Source: Eucommia ulmoides (Eukaryota > Streptophyta > Magnoliopsida > Garryales > Eucommiaceae). From it: 64,000 nucleotides of DNA. Below the pieces are notes generated by a model that did no database searches, was not told the origin of the DNA, and saw only the letters and a program-made list of their open reading frames with translations. This document shows, one piece after another, positions 43,000-53,957 of the stretch (positions are counted from its first letter, which is position 1; each line of letters opens with the position of its first letter). Both the position numbers and the translations under genes were made by a program. The stretch lies in NCBI GenBank assembly GCA_016647705.1, contig CM028326.1, positions 16,865,901 through 16,929,900 of the forward strand, written 5' to 3'.

Positions 43000-43645
43000 T
43001 GGGATTTTTCATGAGGTCATTTGCACCACTTAGATGTTACCATGTGTCAATAGGACACGTGTCATCGTCCACACTTGATTGCGTAGTGCTTACTAATCAC
43101 ATGACAAGGAAATCGTCTAACCTTTCGCCAACCATTGACCATAACTTTCTGATGACTGACTATAGTCATTCGAACACCTATATTGACCACCAAAGGACAT
43201 CATCTTGCCTTTGTTCAATCAATGGGTGGCAAGGACCGAGCATGTTCTCCTTGCCACAATAAGAGATTTTACCCCCAATATGCTTGGCATTGTCTCCTGC
43301 CCCCTCGTGTAGACCCATGGGTTTGCCACGTGCCACTTGATTCACCACGTGCCGAATTATGCTAGTAATCTTGGCTCAACACCCTAATTTTTCAGGCCTA
43401 ATTCAACCTACTCTCCTATAAGTAGCAGGACAATAATATATAATTTCATCTTAACCCTTTACCTTCTATTTTCTCTCACGCTTTTATTCTTACGCCAAAG
43501 AAACTTTGTTGGACACAATCCAATGAGAACTTTGTGGAGTTCTTTGCTCGAACATAGCAACGAGGACTACTTGTAGGACACAACGAACAACACACCAAGA
43601 TGTCACCTCAACACAGAATCACCCCGCGGATGCTAACTAGACTAA
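43000..43645 (+). repeat. LTR-like segment
   Basis: It is GC-balanced and contains ACACGTGTCATCGTCC, a TATA-like CTATAAGTAGCAGG (about 43416) and a leader-like CTTTATTCTTACGCC. It ends in ACCCCGCGGATGCTAAC. The pattern suggests a decayed LTR of a Ty3-Gypsy element. No PBS or partner LTR was found. Confidence 0.35.
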
Positions 43646-44330
43646 ATGAAAATGTTAGTCAATTTTCAACACAAACAGTATTAAATATTGTTAAGGACTA
43701 AAAAATTAGTTGATTGTAAAAAATAATTTTTTTTTAAATAGAAAAAAAAAATTAAAAAAAAAACTTTTTTTTTATGTATTTTTTCCTAGATAAATATATA
43801 TGGGCAATTCTTTATACAGATTTAGAATTAGAAACCAAACAAAAGTATAGGATTTTCTTTTTAAACATGGAACTTCATTGATAAACTAAAGTTTAGAATT
43901 TTTTGGTAGCATCATTTTTTACTTGAGTTTCAGTCATGCTAGTATTAATTTTTCTCCATTCGTGATCATACTATTCCTTACAGAAAAATTTTCAATTTTT
44001 CTTTTTCGAAATTGTATTTTTTTCCCATTATCTTACCCTAAATGCACTTAATGGTATAATTAGGATACCCAGGTTCATTAGAGCTACTGAGAGTTAGAAC
44101 ATGTTTGATAAAAAAAAAAAAAAACCTTAAAATTGAGTAAATTGAACACTTAATGAATTAAGTGTGTTTGACAAATATAATGAAAATTACTTAATTGATT
44201 AAGTTATCTTAAAAATTATGTGAAACATTAAATTAAAAATTCAGCAAAATCTCCCTAACTTATTTTTTTTTTTACAAAAAGCACTCAGAAGTTTTCAAAT
44301 TAAAAACAATAAAAAATGGAATTGGCCGTT
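43646..44330. other. No gene seen
   Basis: AT-rich sequence with A and T runs. No recognisable feature. Confidence 0.5.
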
Positions 44331-44379
44331 TTGCCTTTAGGGATATAGGGTTACTTTTGATCGTTTTCATTGTTGTGCA

Positions 44380-44526
44380 GAGAGACAATTTCAAACGAGC
44401 GGCGATTTGAGAAGAGAGACGACAGTGGCGAGCTTAGAAGAGGAACGGCAGTGGCGAGCTTAGAAGAGAAGCGGCGGCAGCGACAAACTTAGAAGAAAGG
44501 TTACAAATAAACAAAACTTCAACAAG
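44380..44526 (+). other. Possible 5' leader exon ending at a splice donor
   Basis: This GC-richer stretch has GGCGAGCTTAGAAGAG twice (an imperfect direct repeat), and ends AACAAG before GTATGTTC, a good donor. Intron-like T-rich sequence follows. It may be the leader of the gene whose CAT-like exon lies at 51700, now separated by the Copia element. That link is inference from order and strand only. Confidence 0.25.
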
Positions 44527-45146
44527 GTATGTTCTTCTTCAAATTTATAGATTTTCGTTTCTTCAACTCGAGATCTGAATTGTTATCCTTATATCTATTG
44601 TTTTGATGATGATTTATCAATCGTTTGAGAATATTTTATTGGAATTGATTGTTGATTTTGCTCTTAACCTGCTCAGATGTGCCTTATTTTGCTGAAATTA
44701 CTTTATTTTTCGTATTTCTCTTGTTACAAAATTCTAAAAATGCTTTCTTAGGGTTTTACGAAAACGAAATGTGATCTGTAATTTTTGCTTGATATCTGAG
44801 ATTTCTGTTTCTTTGGCGAACATGAGTTCCTTTAGTTTAACCAGTATGGGAATATGATATTCAGGTTCATAAGTTCCTTCTTATAATGGTTGTTTTGGTA
44901 TGCAAATACTGAATAGGAATGGTGAATTAAACTGATTGTGTTCTAAAAGAAATAATTGCATCACAGTTCTTGTTAGAAATTTGAAATCAGGTGATTTGAA
45001 ATTTGAAATCAGGTGATGGGAGTGGTGAATTGAACTGATTTCAATTATTCAGCAATCCTTCTATGTAATTTTTGTTCTTTGTTTTTGGGTTGTCATAAAC
45101 CGACATTTTTGTTCTTTGTTCTTTGTAAATCCTGCTGTGTAATCCT

Positions 45147-45888
45147 TGTTGGTGTATTAATGGTGGCTCGATTTTGTCAAACATGGCATGCTCCATTTTT
45201 GAAATAATGACCACCTCTTTGTTGAATAATTGAAAGCCAACACTTGTATGAAAAGAAAAAAGAAAAGAAGGTGGGACTATATGTTTTTACTAAAGTTTTT
45301 CCCTCTTATCGTTTTCGCCATTTGCAGCCAACATTGAAAGGAAAAGTAGTAGATGAAAAACTTTAGTAAACCAAATCAGATAACTTCTCTCTTCGTCAAA
45401 CTTTCGGTTGCAGCAAATATTGAAGAAGACAAATGGAAAAATTGAAATTTCAGCAGCAGATTTTGGGAAAATTCGATAGCTTTAAATTGTCAATTCAGTC
45501 GGCAATGGTTTTTTGAAGAAAAATTGGAGAAGATGAAGAAACTTAAAGTTTTCTTCATCTCATCCTCTACCAATAAAATGGCAGAGTTCTGAAGTTGATT
45601 TAGATCTTACAATAGCAGAAGAACTAGAGTGAGAGATTAAATTCATCAATAGCCACAATTGAGTGAATTTTTGCTTAAGTGTCTTAAGTTATTTTAAGGC
45701 CTTGATTTGTATTCTTTATTTGTATTTCATTATCAAATAAAGAAGTTCCATCGTTTCTCCCGAGGAGTAGGCGAAATTGTCGAACCTCGTTAAATCCTGT
45801 GTTCTTGTTTGTGAGTGTGTGTGTTTTCATTTCATCTTTCATAACATTTGTTCTGTGTTGGGTCCACCTAACACGCTTCCGCACAACA
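45147..45888 (+). repeat. 5' LTR of the Tork-like Copia element
   Basis: It starts TGTTGGTGTATTAATGG and ends CGCTTCCGCACAACA, followed by the PBS. It is collinear with the 3' LTR over its full 742 bp. Confidence 0.88.
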
Positions 45889-45902
45889 AGTGGTATCGGA
45901 GC
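45889..45902 (+). other. PBS of the Tork-like element
   Basis: AGTGGTATCGGAGC follows the LTR end. It matches the initiator-Met PBS TGGTATCAGAGC with one change. A second copy is at about 46321-46334 in the tandem duplication (AGTGGTATCGCAGC). Confidence 0.75.
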
Positions 45903-45992
45903 TCCGGTTGAGAGCTTGGGATTACGGCGGAGATCAAATCAAAAACGGAGGAGATTGAATCTCCATCAACCTCTTCCAGTTCACAAACAAAA

Positions 45993-46289
45993 TTGTCAAT
46001 ATCAAATGAAAATTTTGATATTGAAAAATTTGATGGAACAAACAGTTTTGGCATGTGGCAATGTGAGATGATGGATATACTGGTCCAACAGGGTTTGGAT
46101 ATAACTCTGGAGAAAAAACCAGATTTTATGGAGAAAGCAGGGTGGTTGAAGATCAACAAAATGGCGTGCGGTTCTATTCGTCTCTGTCTTGTAAAGAACG
46201 TCAAATACTTTGTAATGAGAGAGACGATGGCGAAGGATTTATGGAAGGTACTTGAAGAAAAGTACATGACAAAGAGTATTGAGAATTGG
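45993..46289 (+). pseudogene. Duplicate gag N-terminus of the Tork-like element
   Basis: It encodes the first 99 or so gag residues (MSISNENFDIEKFDGTNSFG onward). It then runs into the second copy of LTR end and PBS and cannot make a complete gag. Its partner copy begins at 46425. Confidence 0.8.
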
Positions 46290-46424
46290 TTGGGTCCACC
46301 TAACACGCTTCCGCACAACAAGTGGTATCGCAGCTCCGGTTGAGAGCTTGGGATTACGGCGGAGATCAAATCGAAAACGGAGGAGATTGAATCTCCATCA
46401 ACCTCTTCCAGTTCACAAACAAAA

Positions 46425-47195
46425 TTGTCAATATCAAATGAAAATTTTGATATTGAAAAATTTGATGGAACAAACAGTTTTGGCATGTGGCAATGTGAGA
46501 TAATGGATATACTGGTCCAACAGGGTTTAGATATAACTCTGGAGAAAAAACCAGCTTTTATGGAGAAAGCAGGGTGGTTGAAGATCAACAAAATGGCGTG
46601 CGGTTCTATTCATCTCTATCTTGCAAAGAACGTCAAATACTTTGTAATGAGAGAGACGATTGCGAAGGATTTATGGAGGGTACTTGAAGAAAAGTACATG
46701 ACAAAGAGTATTGAGAATTGGTTGTATCTGAAGAAAAAACTTTTCCGATTTCAATACCAAGAAGGTACATCTATGATGGACCATTTGAATGACTTCAACA
46801 AGTTGATTGCCGATCTATTGAACCTGGATGAAGAAATCAAAGATGAGGACAAAGCCCTTGTGTTGTTAAATTCTTTATCGGATTCATACGAACACTTGGC
46901 AACCACTTTGATCTACGGAAAAGACTCGGTGAAATTCAAGGATGTATTAGACGCGTTGATGAATAACGAAGTTCGTAGACATGACAAGGTGTCCCAAACT
47001 GATACATCTACTGCTTTGATGACGAGGGGCAGATCGGAGACCAAAAAGCATAACAAAGGTAGAAACAACTCTTGTTTCAAGTTGAGAGGAGTTTCATCAA
47101 ATGGCAGGAAGATTCCGGCGAAGGATGAATGTGCTTTTTGCCAAGAGAAGGGTCATTAGAAGAAGGATTGCCCCAAGCTGAAAAACAGGGGTAAT
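46425..47195 (+). pseudogene. Tork-like gag with zinc knuckle
   Basis: The frame opens MSISNENFDIEKFDGTNSFG and continues through the UBN2-type gag pattern (LYLKKKLFRFQYQEGTSMMD, then LNDFNKLIADLLNLDEEIKD). It stays open for 244 codons to a stop at 47157-47159. The stop falls inside the zinc knuckle (CAFCQEKGH, stop, KKDC), so the C-X2-C-X4-H-X4-C motif is cut before its last Cys. Gag would form the particle. It is the longest open stretch of the element and follows the second PBS copy. Confidence 0.85.
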
Positions 47196-47207
47196 ACAAA
47201 TGCAAAC

Positions 47208-47810
47208 GTGGCACAAATTGAAGATGATGATTCGAATTTTGATCTGGCTACTACAGCTAGAGTTGGTTTAGACGAGTGGATTTTTGACTCCGCGTACTCC
47301 TATCATATGTGTCCTGATAGAGATTGTTTCACCAGTTTGGATCTCGATAGTGGTGGAGCAGTTCTTATGGAAAATGATCATGAGTATGAAAGGAAAGGAG
47401 TTGGCGTGATTCGATTGGAGCTGTATGAAGGAACCACGAAGGATCTAACAAATGTCTAGTATGTACCAGATTTGAAGAGGAATCTAATTTCTTTGGGTGC
47501 TTTAGAATCAAATGGTTTCAAAGTCACAATGGAAACCAAATCGTTGAAAGTCACACGAGGTGTTAGGGTTGTCTTGAAAGGCCTAAGGAGAAATAATTTG
47601 TATTTCTTACAATGAAATACCATTGTCAATGGAGCTACCACCATAGAAACTGCTATTGATACTGGAGAGAAGGCCATACAAGGCCTAGTGAAGCAAGGTC
47701 TTTTGAAGAGTGTCAAGACTTGTAAGATGGACTTCTGTGAGCACTGTGTGCTGGGCAAGAAAACTAGAGTTAAATTTGGCACAGCCATCCACAAAAGAAA
47801 AGGATCCTAG
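47208..47810 (+). pseudogene. Tork-like protease and GAG-pre-integrase region
   Basis: The aspartic protease region is seen as WIFDSAYSYHMCPDRDCF (about 47278), where the catalytic DSG-type motif reads DSA. It is followed by YVPDLKRNLISLGALESNGF (about 47460). GAG-pre-integrase is seen as GLVKQGLLKSVKTCKMDFCE then HCVLGKK (about 47685-47765). Stops at 47457-47459 and 47612-47614 and a frameshift near 47805 break the frame. Confidence 0.75.
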
Positions 47811-48530
47811 ACTATGTGCATACTGATGTTTGGGGTCCAACGAAGACCGCATCTTTGAGTGGAAGTCACTGGTTTGTTACACTTATAGATGACTTCTCAA
47901 GAAGACTTTGGGTGTATACTATGAAACACAAATATCAAGTTCTAGAGATCTTCTTGGCTTAGAAAAAAATGGTGGAGAATTAAATCAGAAGGAAGATTAA
48001 GGTGTTGAGATCGGACAATGGCGACGAATACACGTCTGATCCATTTTATTCCTTGTGCAAACAAGAAGGAATAGTAAGGCATTTTTCTATGAAAAAGACT
48101 CCACAATAGACTGGTGTAGCGGAATGTATGAATCGGACTTTACTTGAAAAAGTAAGGTGCATGTTGTCCAATTCCGGTTTGACGAAGAGTTTTTGGGCAA
48201 AAACGATTACTTATGCATGTCATCTAATTAACCATTTGCCTTCTGCTGCAATTGATGGAAAAAAATCCTATTGAAGTGTGGTCAGGATCACCTGTATCAG
48301 ATTATGATTCTTTACGTATCTTCGGTTGCTTGGCGTTCTTTCACGTGACCGAAGATAGCAAACTTGATCCAAAGGCAAATGAGGCCATATTTCTGGGCTT
48401 CAGTAGTGGAGTAAAAGGGTTCAGATTATGGTACCCTGCATTGAAGAAAATGATCTTGAGCAGGGATATTACTTTCGACGAAAGTAAATTTGTGAAGAAT
48501 AAAATGTCTAATGAAGATAATAAAAAAAAC
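47800..48530 (+). pseudogene. Tork-like integrase
   Basis: The core shows VHTDVWGPTK (first catalytic Asp), then WFVTLIDDFSRRLWVY (about 47870), LRSDNGDEYTS (second Asp, about 48005) and TGVAECMNRTLLEKVRCMLS with the third acidic position (about 48110-48170). It continues with [20 protein letters not shown] then GCLAFFHV. Stops lie near 47958, 47981 and 48107, and an A-run frameshift near 48255 separates the C-terminal part. Confidence 0.8.
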
Positions 48531-48779
48531 AGTCTGGTGCAGCAGGTGGGGATTCAAAGTCCAGCAAATTCTCCTTCAGAAGACATTTCTTCAGATGATA
48601 AAAATGACGGGGATGTGGAAGATAGAATTGAGATGGAGCCTTCTCCTCAAAGGCCTCCACAAATTGAAGAATCAATAACAGCTAGCAAACCAAATAGGAC
48701 AATTCGGAGACCAACCAAATTTACGGATATGGTTGCTTATGCCCTACCAATTATCAGTGAAGATATTTCAACCACCTAC

Positions 48780-49665
48780 GAAGAAGCTGTGCAAAGTTCT
48801 GAAAGTGTGGAATGGAATAAGGCCATGAATGAAGAATTAAATTTTCTCCATAAGAATATGACTTGGAAACTCGTAGAGTTACCAAAAGGAAAAAAGACAA
48901 TTGGATGTAAATGGGTGTATGCAAAGAAGAAAGACTATCATGGGAAAGACAGTGTGAGATTCAAGGTAAGACTAGTTGCAAAAGGGTATGCTCAAAAAGA
49001 AGGGATTGACTACAATAAAGTCTTCTCACCAGTAGTGAAACATTATTTCATTTGAATTTTACTTGCCTTGGTCGCACAATTTGACTTGGAGTTGGCGCAA
49101 CTTGATGTGAAAACTGTTTTTCTACATGGAGATTTGGATAAGGAAATTTATATATCGCAACTTGATGGTTTCAAAGCTGCTGGCAAAGAACAAATGGTGT
49201 GCAAGTTACAGAGGTCCCTGTATGGTTTGAAGCAATCTCCAAGACAGTGGTATTTGAGATTCGACAAATTTATGAAGGTACATCACTTTACGCAGAGTCA
49301 ATACGATCATTGTGTGTACTTCCGTAAATTGAAAAATGGTACCTTCATTTATTTGCTCTTATATGTTGATGATATATTGATCGTATCTAAGAGTTTAGTA
49401 GAGATTGAAAAGTTGAAAGCCCAACTTCAGAAGGAATTCGAAATGAAGGATCTTGGCGAAGCCAAAAAATATTTGGGCATGGAAATTACTCGTGACAGAG
49501 CGGCTAGGACTGTGTGGCTAACACAGAAACAATATTTGAAAAATGTACTAAATCGATTTGGTATAGATGAAAATACTAAACCGGTTAGTACACCTTTGGC
49601 TTCTCACTTTAAATTAAGTACGGAACTGTCACCGAGTACAAATGAAGATATGATGTATATGGCTT
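48780..49665 (+). pseudogene. Tork-like reverse transcriptase
   Basis: The Copia RT begins [20 protein letters not shown] and [20 protein letters not shown]. It continues over a stop near 49052 with LAQLDVKTVFLHGDLDKEIY, then KLQRSLYGLKQSPRQWYLRF. The catalytic motif LLYVDDILIVSK is intact (YVDD at 49362-49373). KDLGEAKKYLGMEI follows. The two open stretches (48252-49055 and 49068-49667) are long for a dead element. Confidence 0.88.
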
Positions 49666-49667
49666 AA

Positions 49668-50340
49668 GTGTCGTATGCAAGTTTGATTGGAAGTCTCATG
49701 TACGCAATGGTATGCACAAGACCTGATATTTCTCAAGTTGTTTGTATGGTTAGCAAATACATACATGATCCAGGAAAGAAATATTTAGAAGCTGCAAAAT
49801 GGGTTTTGAAGTATATCAAAGGTACTGAGGATGTGAGTTTGAAATTTCTGAGAAATCAAATGGAAGTCGAAAGATTTCTAATTGGATATGTGGATTCGGA
49901 TTATGCTGGTGATTTGGATAAGCGACGGTCTACTACTGGGTATTTATTTACCATGGATAGTGGTCCAGTCAGTTGGAGGTCTACTTTGCAGTCCAGTGTA
50001 GCATTGTCTACTACAGAGGCTGAATACTTGGTTGTTGGAGAAGCCATGAAGGAAGCCATTTGGATACATGGACTAATTTCATATTTGGGTTTTCATAAAA
50101 AACAGGTAGAGATATATTGCGATAGTCAAAGCGCAATACATTTAGCGAAGAAAAGTTCATCATGCTCAGACCAAGCATATTGATGTTCGATTCCACTTTG
50201 ATCGAGAAATTATGGATACAGATGTTATTCTTCTTATGAAGATTGGGACAGTCGATAACCCTACAGATATGTTGACGAAAGTCGTTGAAAGCTCCAAGTT
50301 TCAACACTGTCTAAACTTGGCCAATATTGTTCATACATAG
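49668..50340 (+). pseudogene. Tork-like RNase H and C-terminus
   Basis: A stop at 49665-49667 precedes SYASLIGSLMYAMVCTRPDI. The Copia RNase H motifs are seen as YVDSDYAGDLDKRRSTTGY, then WRSTLQSSVALSTTEAEYL and VEIYCDSQSAIHLAK. A frameshift near 50155 moves the end (TKHIDVRFHFDREIM, then VDNPTDMLTKVV) to another frame, ending near 50340. The acidic residues of RNase H (D, E, D) look present. Confidence 0.82.
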
Positions 50341-50445
50341 TATGATTTCGGAGGAGCAACTATTGGGCCTATTGGATGTGTAGTATGAGAATTTATACTA
50401 ATGAAGAGATGATGTGGCATTTGAAAATCTTGTCAAGGTAAAGAT

Positions 50446-51187
50446 TGCTGGTGAATTAATGGTGGCTCGATTTTGTCAAAAATGGCATGCTCCATTTTTG
50501 AAATATTGACCACCTTTTTGTTGAATAATTGAAAGCCAACACTTGCATGAAAAGAAGAAAGAAAATAAGGTGGGACCATATATTTTTACTAAAGTTTTTC
50601 CCTCTTATCTTTTTCGCCATTTGCAGCCAAAATTGAAAGGAAAAGTAGTAGATGAAAAACTTTAGTAAACCAATTTAGATAACTTCTCTCTTCGTCAAAC
50701 TTTCGGCTACAACAAATATTGAAGAAGGCAAATGAAAAAATTGTAATTTCAGCAGCAGATTTTGGAGAAATTCGATAGCTTTAAATTGTCAATTCAGTCA
50801 GCAACGATTTTTTGAAGAAAATTTGGAGAAGATGAAGAAAATTAAAGTTTTTTTCATCTCATCCTCTGCCAATAAAATGGCAGAGTTCTAAAGTTGATTT
50901 AGATTTTACAATAGCAGAAGAACGACAGTGAGAGATTAAATTCCTCAATAGCCACAATTGAGTGAATTTTTTCTCAAGTGTCTTAAGCTGTTTTAAGGCA
51001 TTGATTTGTATTCTTTATTTATATTTCATCATCAAATAAAGAAGTTCCATAGTTGCTCTCGATGAGTAGGCGAAACTGCTGAACCTCGTTAAATTGTGTG
51101 TTCTTGTTTGTGAGTATGTGTGTTTTCATTTAATCTCTCATAACATTTGTTCTGTGTTGGGTCCACCTAACACGCTTCCGCACAACA
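50446..51187 (+). repeat. 3' LTR of the Tork-like Copia element
   Basis: It starts TGCTGGTGAATTAATGG after a degenerate purine stretch (AAGGTAAAGAT, a possible PPT) and ends CGCTTCCGCACAACA at 51187. It is not followed by a PBS. Its length is the same as the 5' LTR. Confidence 0.85.
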
Positions 51188-51192
51188 ATCTT

Positions 51193-51699
51193 GCTGTCTA
51201 AATTTCAATTTTGCTCTTCTCTTGGTCAAAATCATGTTATTTTTCAACATGGGGATACTTTATATGCTTCTATTTTGCACCTTATCCCTGACTTTAATTC
51301 GGTTCATCTTCTCTGCTCTCCCCTCATTTCACAGATTTTCTTAAGCTTCCTTGAAAAATTCGCTTTCGATTTCCTCTCCACCTTGAAATTGTGTTCCTAT
51401 ATCGACATCCAGTGAGTTGTTTTATGGGTCGATATGTTGAAAAGCAGGAAGGGGTAAGATTTGGGCGACGTTCAATGGGGAAGTTGATAAGCGGGAAGGG
51501 GGAAGTTGTTTTATAGTTGTTTTGTGTGTTCCTTTTCCGATTGTTTTCCTGCTTAACAATCGAGCGTATTGCCTCCAAATTTATACATGTTGACCACAAT
51601 GATCAATCAATACTGAGTTAGACCTAGAATCTTTAGTTTGAGCTCACAATTTCGATGTTCTTTGCTATGGTTGAATTTATGCTTCGTCGATTATATTAG
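51193..51699 (+). other. Non-coding flank, intron-like
   Basis: This T-rich sequence lies between the Copia element and the CAT-like exon and ends TATATTAG, a plausible splice acceptor at 51698-51699. ORFs here are unrecognised. Confidence 0.4.
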
Positions 51700-51899
51700 G
51701 AGTTGGATCAACCATTGGAGTTGGAGTACATACTTGTTGGAATAGTTGCTAGGGAGCTTACAGGACCTGTTATCACATTTTCGTTCCTAATAGATGGAAT
51801 AGCCACAGGGCTTTCGGCACTTTGCTATGCTGAGCTTGCTTGTCGTTGTCCTTCTGCTGGAAGCGCCTATCACTATTCATATGTATGTGTTGGAGAATG
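51700..51899 (+). pseudogene. Single exon of a cationic amino acid transporter (CAT family)
   Basis: CATs are membrane permeases (APC superfamily) that import basic amino acids; several plant members sit in the tonoplast. The exon encodes GVGSTIGVGV, then after a small frameshift LVGIVARELTGPVITFSFLI, GIATGLSALCYAELACRCPS and AGSAYHYSYVCVGE. These are the first two membrane segments and the signature CYAEL and AGSAY blocks. It is bounded by acceptor TATTAG (51698-51699) and donor GTGAGC (51900). An apparent 2-bp deletion near 51730 breaks the frame. No neighbouring CAT exon is found within 2 kb, so this is a gene relic or captured exon. Confidence 0.75.
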
Positions 51900-53217
51900 G
51901 TGAGCTCTATCTTTTCTGTTCATATGAGGCATAATTGTGTTTGAACCTATTTGTTCTAACTATGGAAGATGATATGCTTGAGTTGATGTTTTATTATTGC
52001 TGTTATAATCTTGATTCAAGGGCAATTATGTAAATTAAATAATTTTCAGTATTTAAATTTTGTATTTATCAAACAAACAAAAAAAATTCAACACTTAAAT
52101 TTTCAGCACAATTTTATTAAATAATTTTCTTAAATTTTCACCACTTAAAATTTAAACACTTAAAAATTAAGTCGTTATCAAACAAGCTCTACTATCTTTC
52201 TAGACGAGAAAAAGGAAAAATATAAACACTGAAAATGCCAAATAAAGAAATTACACTGACCTTTTACAATAGACAACGAGAATAGAAGAGAGAGAGAAGA
52301 GGTAATATAAATCCAAATATCGACTATAGACCATGAAAACTTGATAAATAATTTTTTTTTTAGTGTTTTTAATTTTTTGTTTTACACATTTCAGTTTTTT
52401 TTTTTTTTTTTAATTTTCTTTCTTTGTTATCAATTTGTGGTTGCTGTTTTTGTTTTTTTATTTTTCATATTTGAATTTCTGTTTTTTGTGTTTTTCATTT
52501 TCATTATTCAATATTTTTTTTTTCTTTATTTTCTACTCTTTTTTTTTTTTTTTTTTTTTGTTGTATATTCTATTTTTTTTTTTTTTGGTTTCTATGATAG
52601 ATTATTATAGACTAATAAAAAATAAAAAAATGTGAAATATTAAGAAGTAAATGTAACTACGATGAATTTTAAGGATAAAATCTATAAAATTTAAATTGGA
52701 AGTTGAGCATCTAAATTGAGAGACAATTGTTCATTCTTAAATGTATGAATATTAAAATAGAAAGGAAAATCCAACTACGCCCAAATTATAAGAGTAAATT
52801 TAGTAATTTATTCAATAAAATATTTAAAAATTTAAGTACCTAATTGGAATGCCAATTTTTATTTTTCTTTCTTTAAATTTAAAAATTACTAAAAAATAAA
52901 ATTTAATGTAAAATACAAGAGTAAAAAGTATAGTTATTTAGTTAAAATGATTGCTATTAGAGATAAGATCGATCAATCAAAAAAATAATTTATATTGGAT
53001 TAATATAAAAATATTAAAAAATTAAAAGCGATATATTTTAGAATAATATACAAATATTAAAAGTTAAGAAAAAAATATAAATAAGCTCAAAGTTATAAGA
53101 GTGTATTTAGAGTTTTGGATTGAACCATGAAAATTAACAAAGAACAAAATTGAAAAAAAAAATACAAAATTACGTAATTAAGCACATCACTCTCTCTTTC
53201 TTAACAAAGGTTGTTAA
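51900..53217. other. AT-rich region without genes
   Basis: It holds long T-rich runs (52360-52590) that produce Phe-rich ORFs by composition. No recognisable protein or RNA gene. Confidence 0.55.
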
Positions 53218-53299
53218 GAAAATGGGAAAATCACTATTTGAAATGTCCCTTTCCTATTGAAAATGGGAAAATCACTATTTGAAATGTCCCTTTCCTATT
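53218..53299. repeat. Two-copy 41-bp tandem repeat
   Basis: AATGGGAAAATCACTATTTG, then AAATGTCCCTTTCCTATT, occurs twice in a row with essentially no difference, so this is a recent local duplication. Confidence 0.9.
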
Positions 53300-53957
53300 T
53301 TATATATATTGATAAGAGATTTTTTCGACAAGCTTAATTTCGTTTTTTTGATTGGCAGTTAATTATATTAGAAATAAGGAAAAGATTCTCCCTACCTACA
53401 CGGCAAGAGGCTCGCCGTGTAAGCAGAAGGACTCCCAAAAAAAAGTTATTACAAGTTATCCACACCACTTATACACCTTACATGAATTTACCCAATGTCA
53501 ATAGGCTATAACAGAGCATCGAAATCACACAATGCTACAAAAAGTATAAATACTCACAATAATAAGAACATTACCAACCAAGACCCCTGGATTTGAGTTT
53601 TTCGAACAGCTCCCTGAAACCGACCTTGGATTTCTCCAGCTTTGAAATTCGAAATTTCATCCCTCTTGTTTCAATCCAAGTGGCTAGATTTCATTAAGAG
53701 TCACTTCACTAGCCGCAAATGGCACATTCGAAATTTCTCCTACTATAATATCGTGAATGCCCAACCAAAATATTATGTCCCCTCAAATCACCACAAAAGA
53801 TAGACAACTCTGGCTCACAAAAACCCTTATAAACACCAATGAAGGTTCCAAAATTACAACCAACTTGGAATAAGAACAAGGTTAACATATCCCGACATAT
53901 ACCAACCCAACCACAATCAAGTAACGGCTTTGACCCAAGTATCCCACTATACCACTC
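53300..53957 (-). other. Unclassified flank of solo LTR G
   Basis: It contains CCTACACGGCAAGAGG and CTCGCCGTGTAAGCAG around 53394-53425. The minus strand from about 53940 is partly open, resumes beyond the solo LTR at 56073-56170, and might be decayed LINE ORF1, but I recognise no motif. Confidence 0.25.

Larger units (their letters stand above)
45858..46721 (+). repeat. 432-bp tandem duplication of LTR end, PBS and gag start
   Basis: Copy 1 (45858-46289) and copy 2 (46290-46721) each run from TTGGGTCCACCTAACACGC through the PBS and the gag start to AGAGTATTGAGAATTGG. They differ at only about a dozen positions that I can see (for example ATCAAATC/ATCGAAAC and GATGGCG/GATTGCG). Both junctions share the short word TTGG. 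Confidence 0.9.
45147..51187 (+). mobile_element. Tork/Tnt1-like Copia element, both LTRs present, decayed
   Basis: Two LTRs of 742 bp each (45147-45888 and 50446-51187) with TGTTG/TGCTG...CACAACA ends enclose PBS, gag, protease, integrase, reverse transcriptase and RNase H in Copia order. Flanking 5-mers ATCCT (45142-45146) and ATCTT (51188-51192) match 4 of 5. At least eight stops and several frameshifts kill the polyprotein. In the first 330 bp the two LTRs differ at very roughly 20-25 positions, so the insertion is not recent. A 432-bp tandem duplication covers the LTR end, PBS and gag start. Confidence 0.88.

Noticed and set aside
45839-46591. Long minus-strand ORF of 250 residues
   Set aside because: It is the antisense of the duplicated LTR end and gag start, and its internal repeat mirrors the 432-bp duplication. 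No independent coding evidence.
52341-52635. Phe-rich hydrophobic ORFs resembling membrane peptides
   Set aside because: They come from poly-T runs with no start context or homology.
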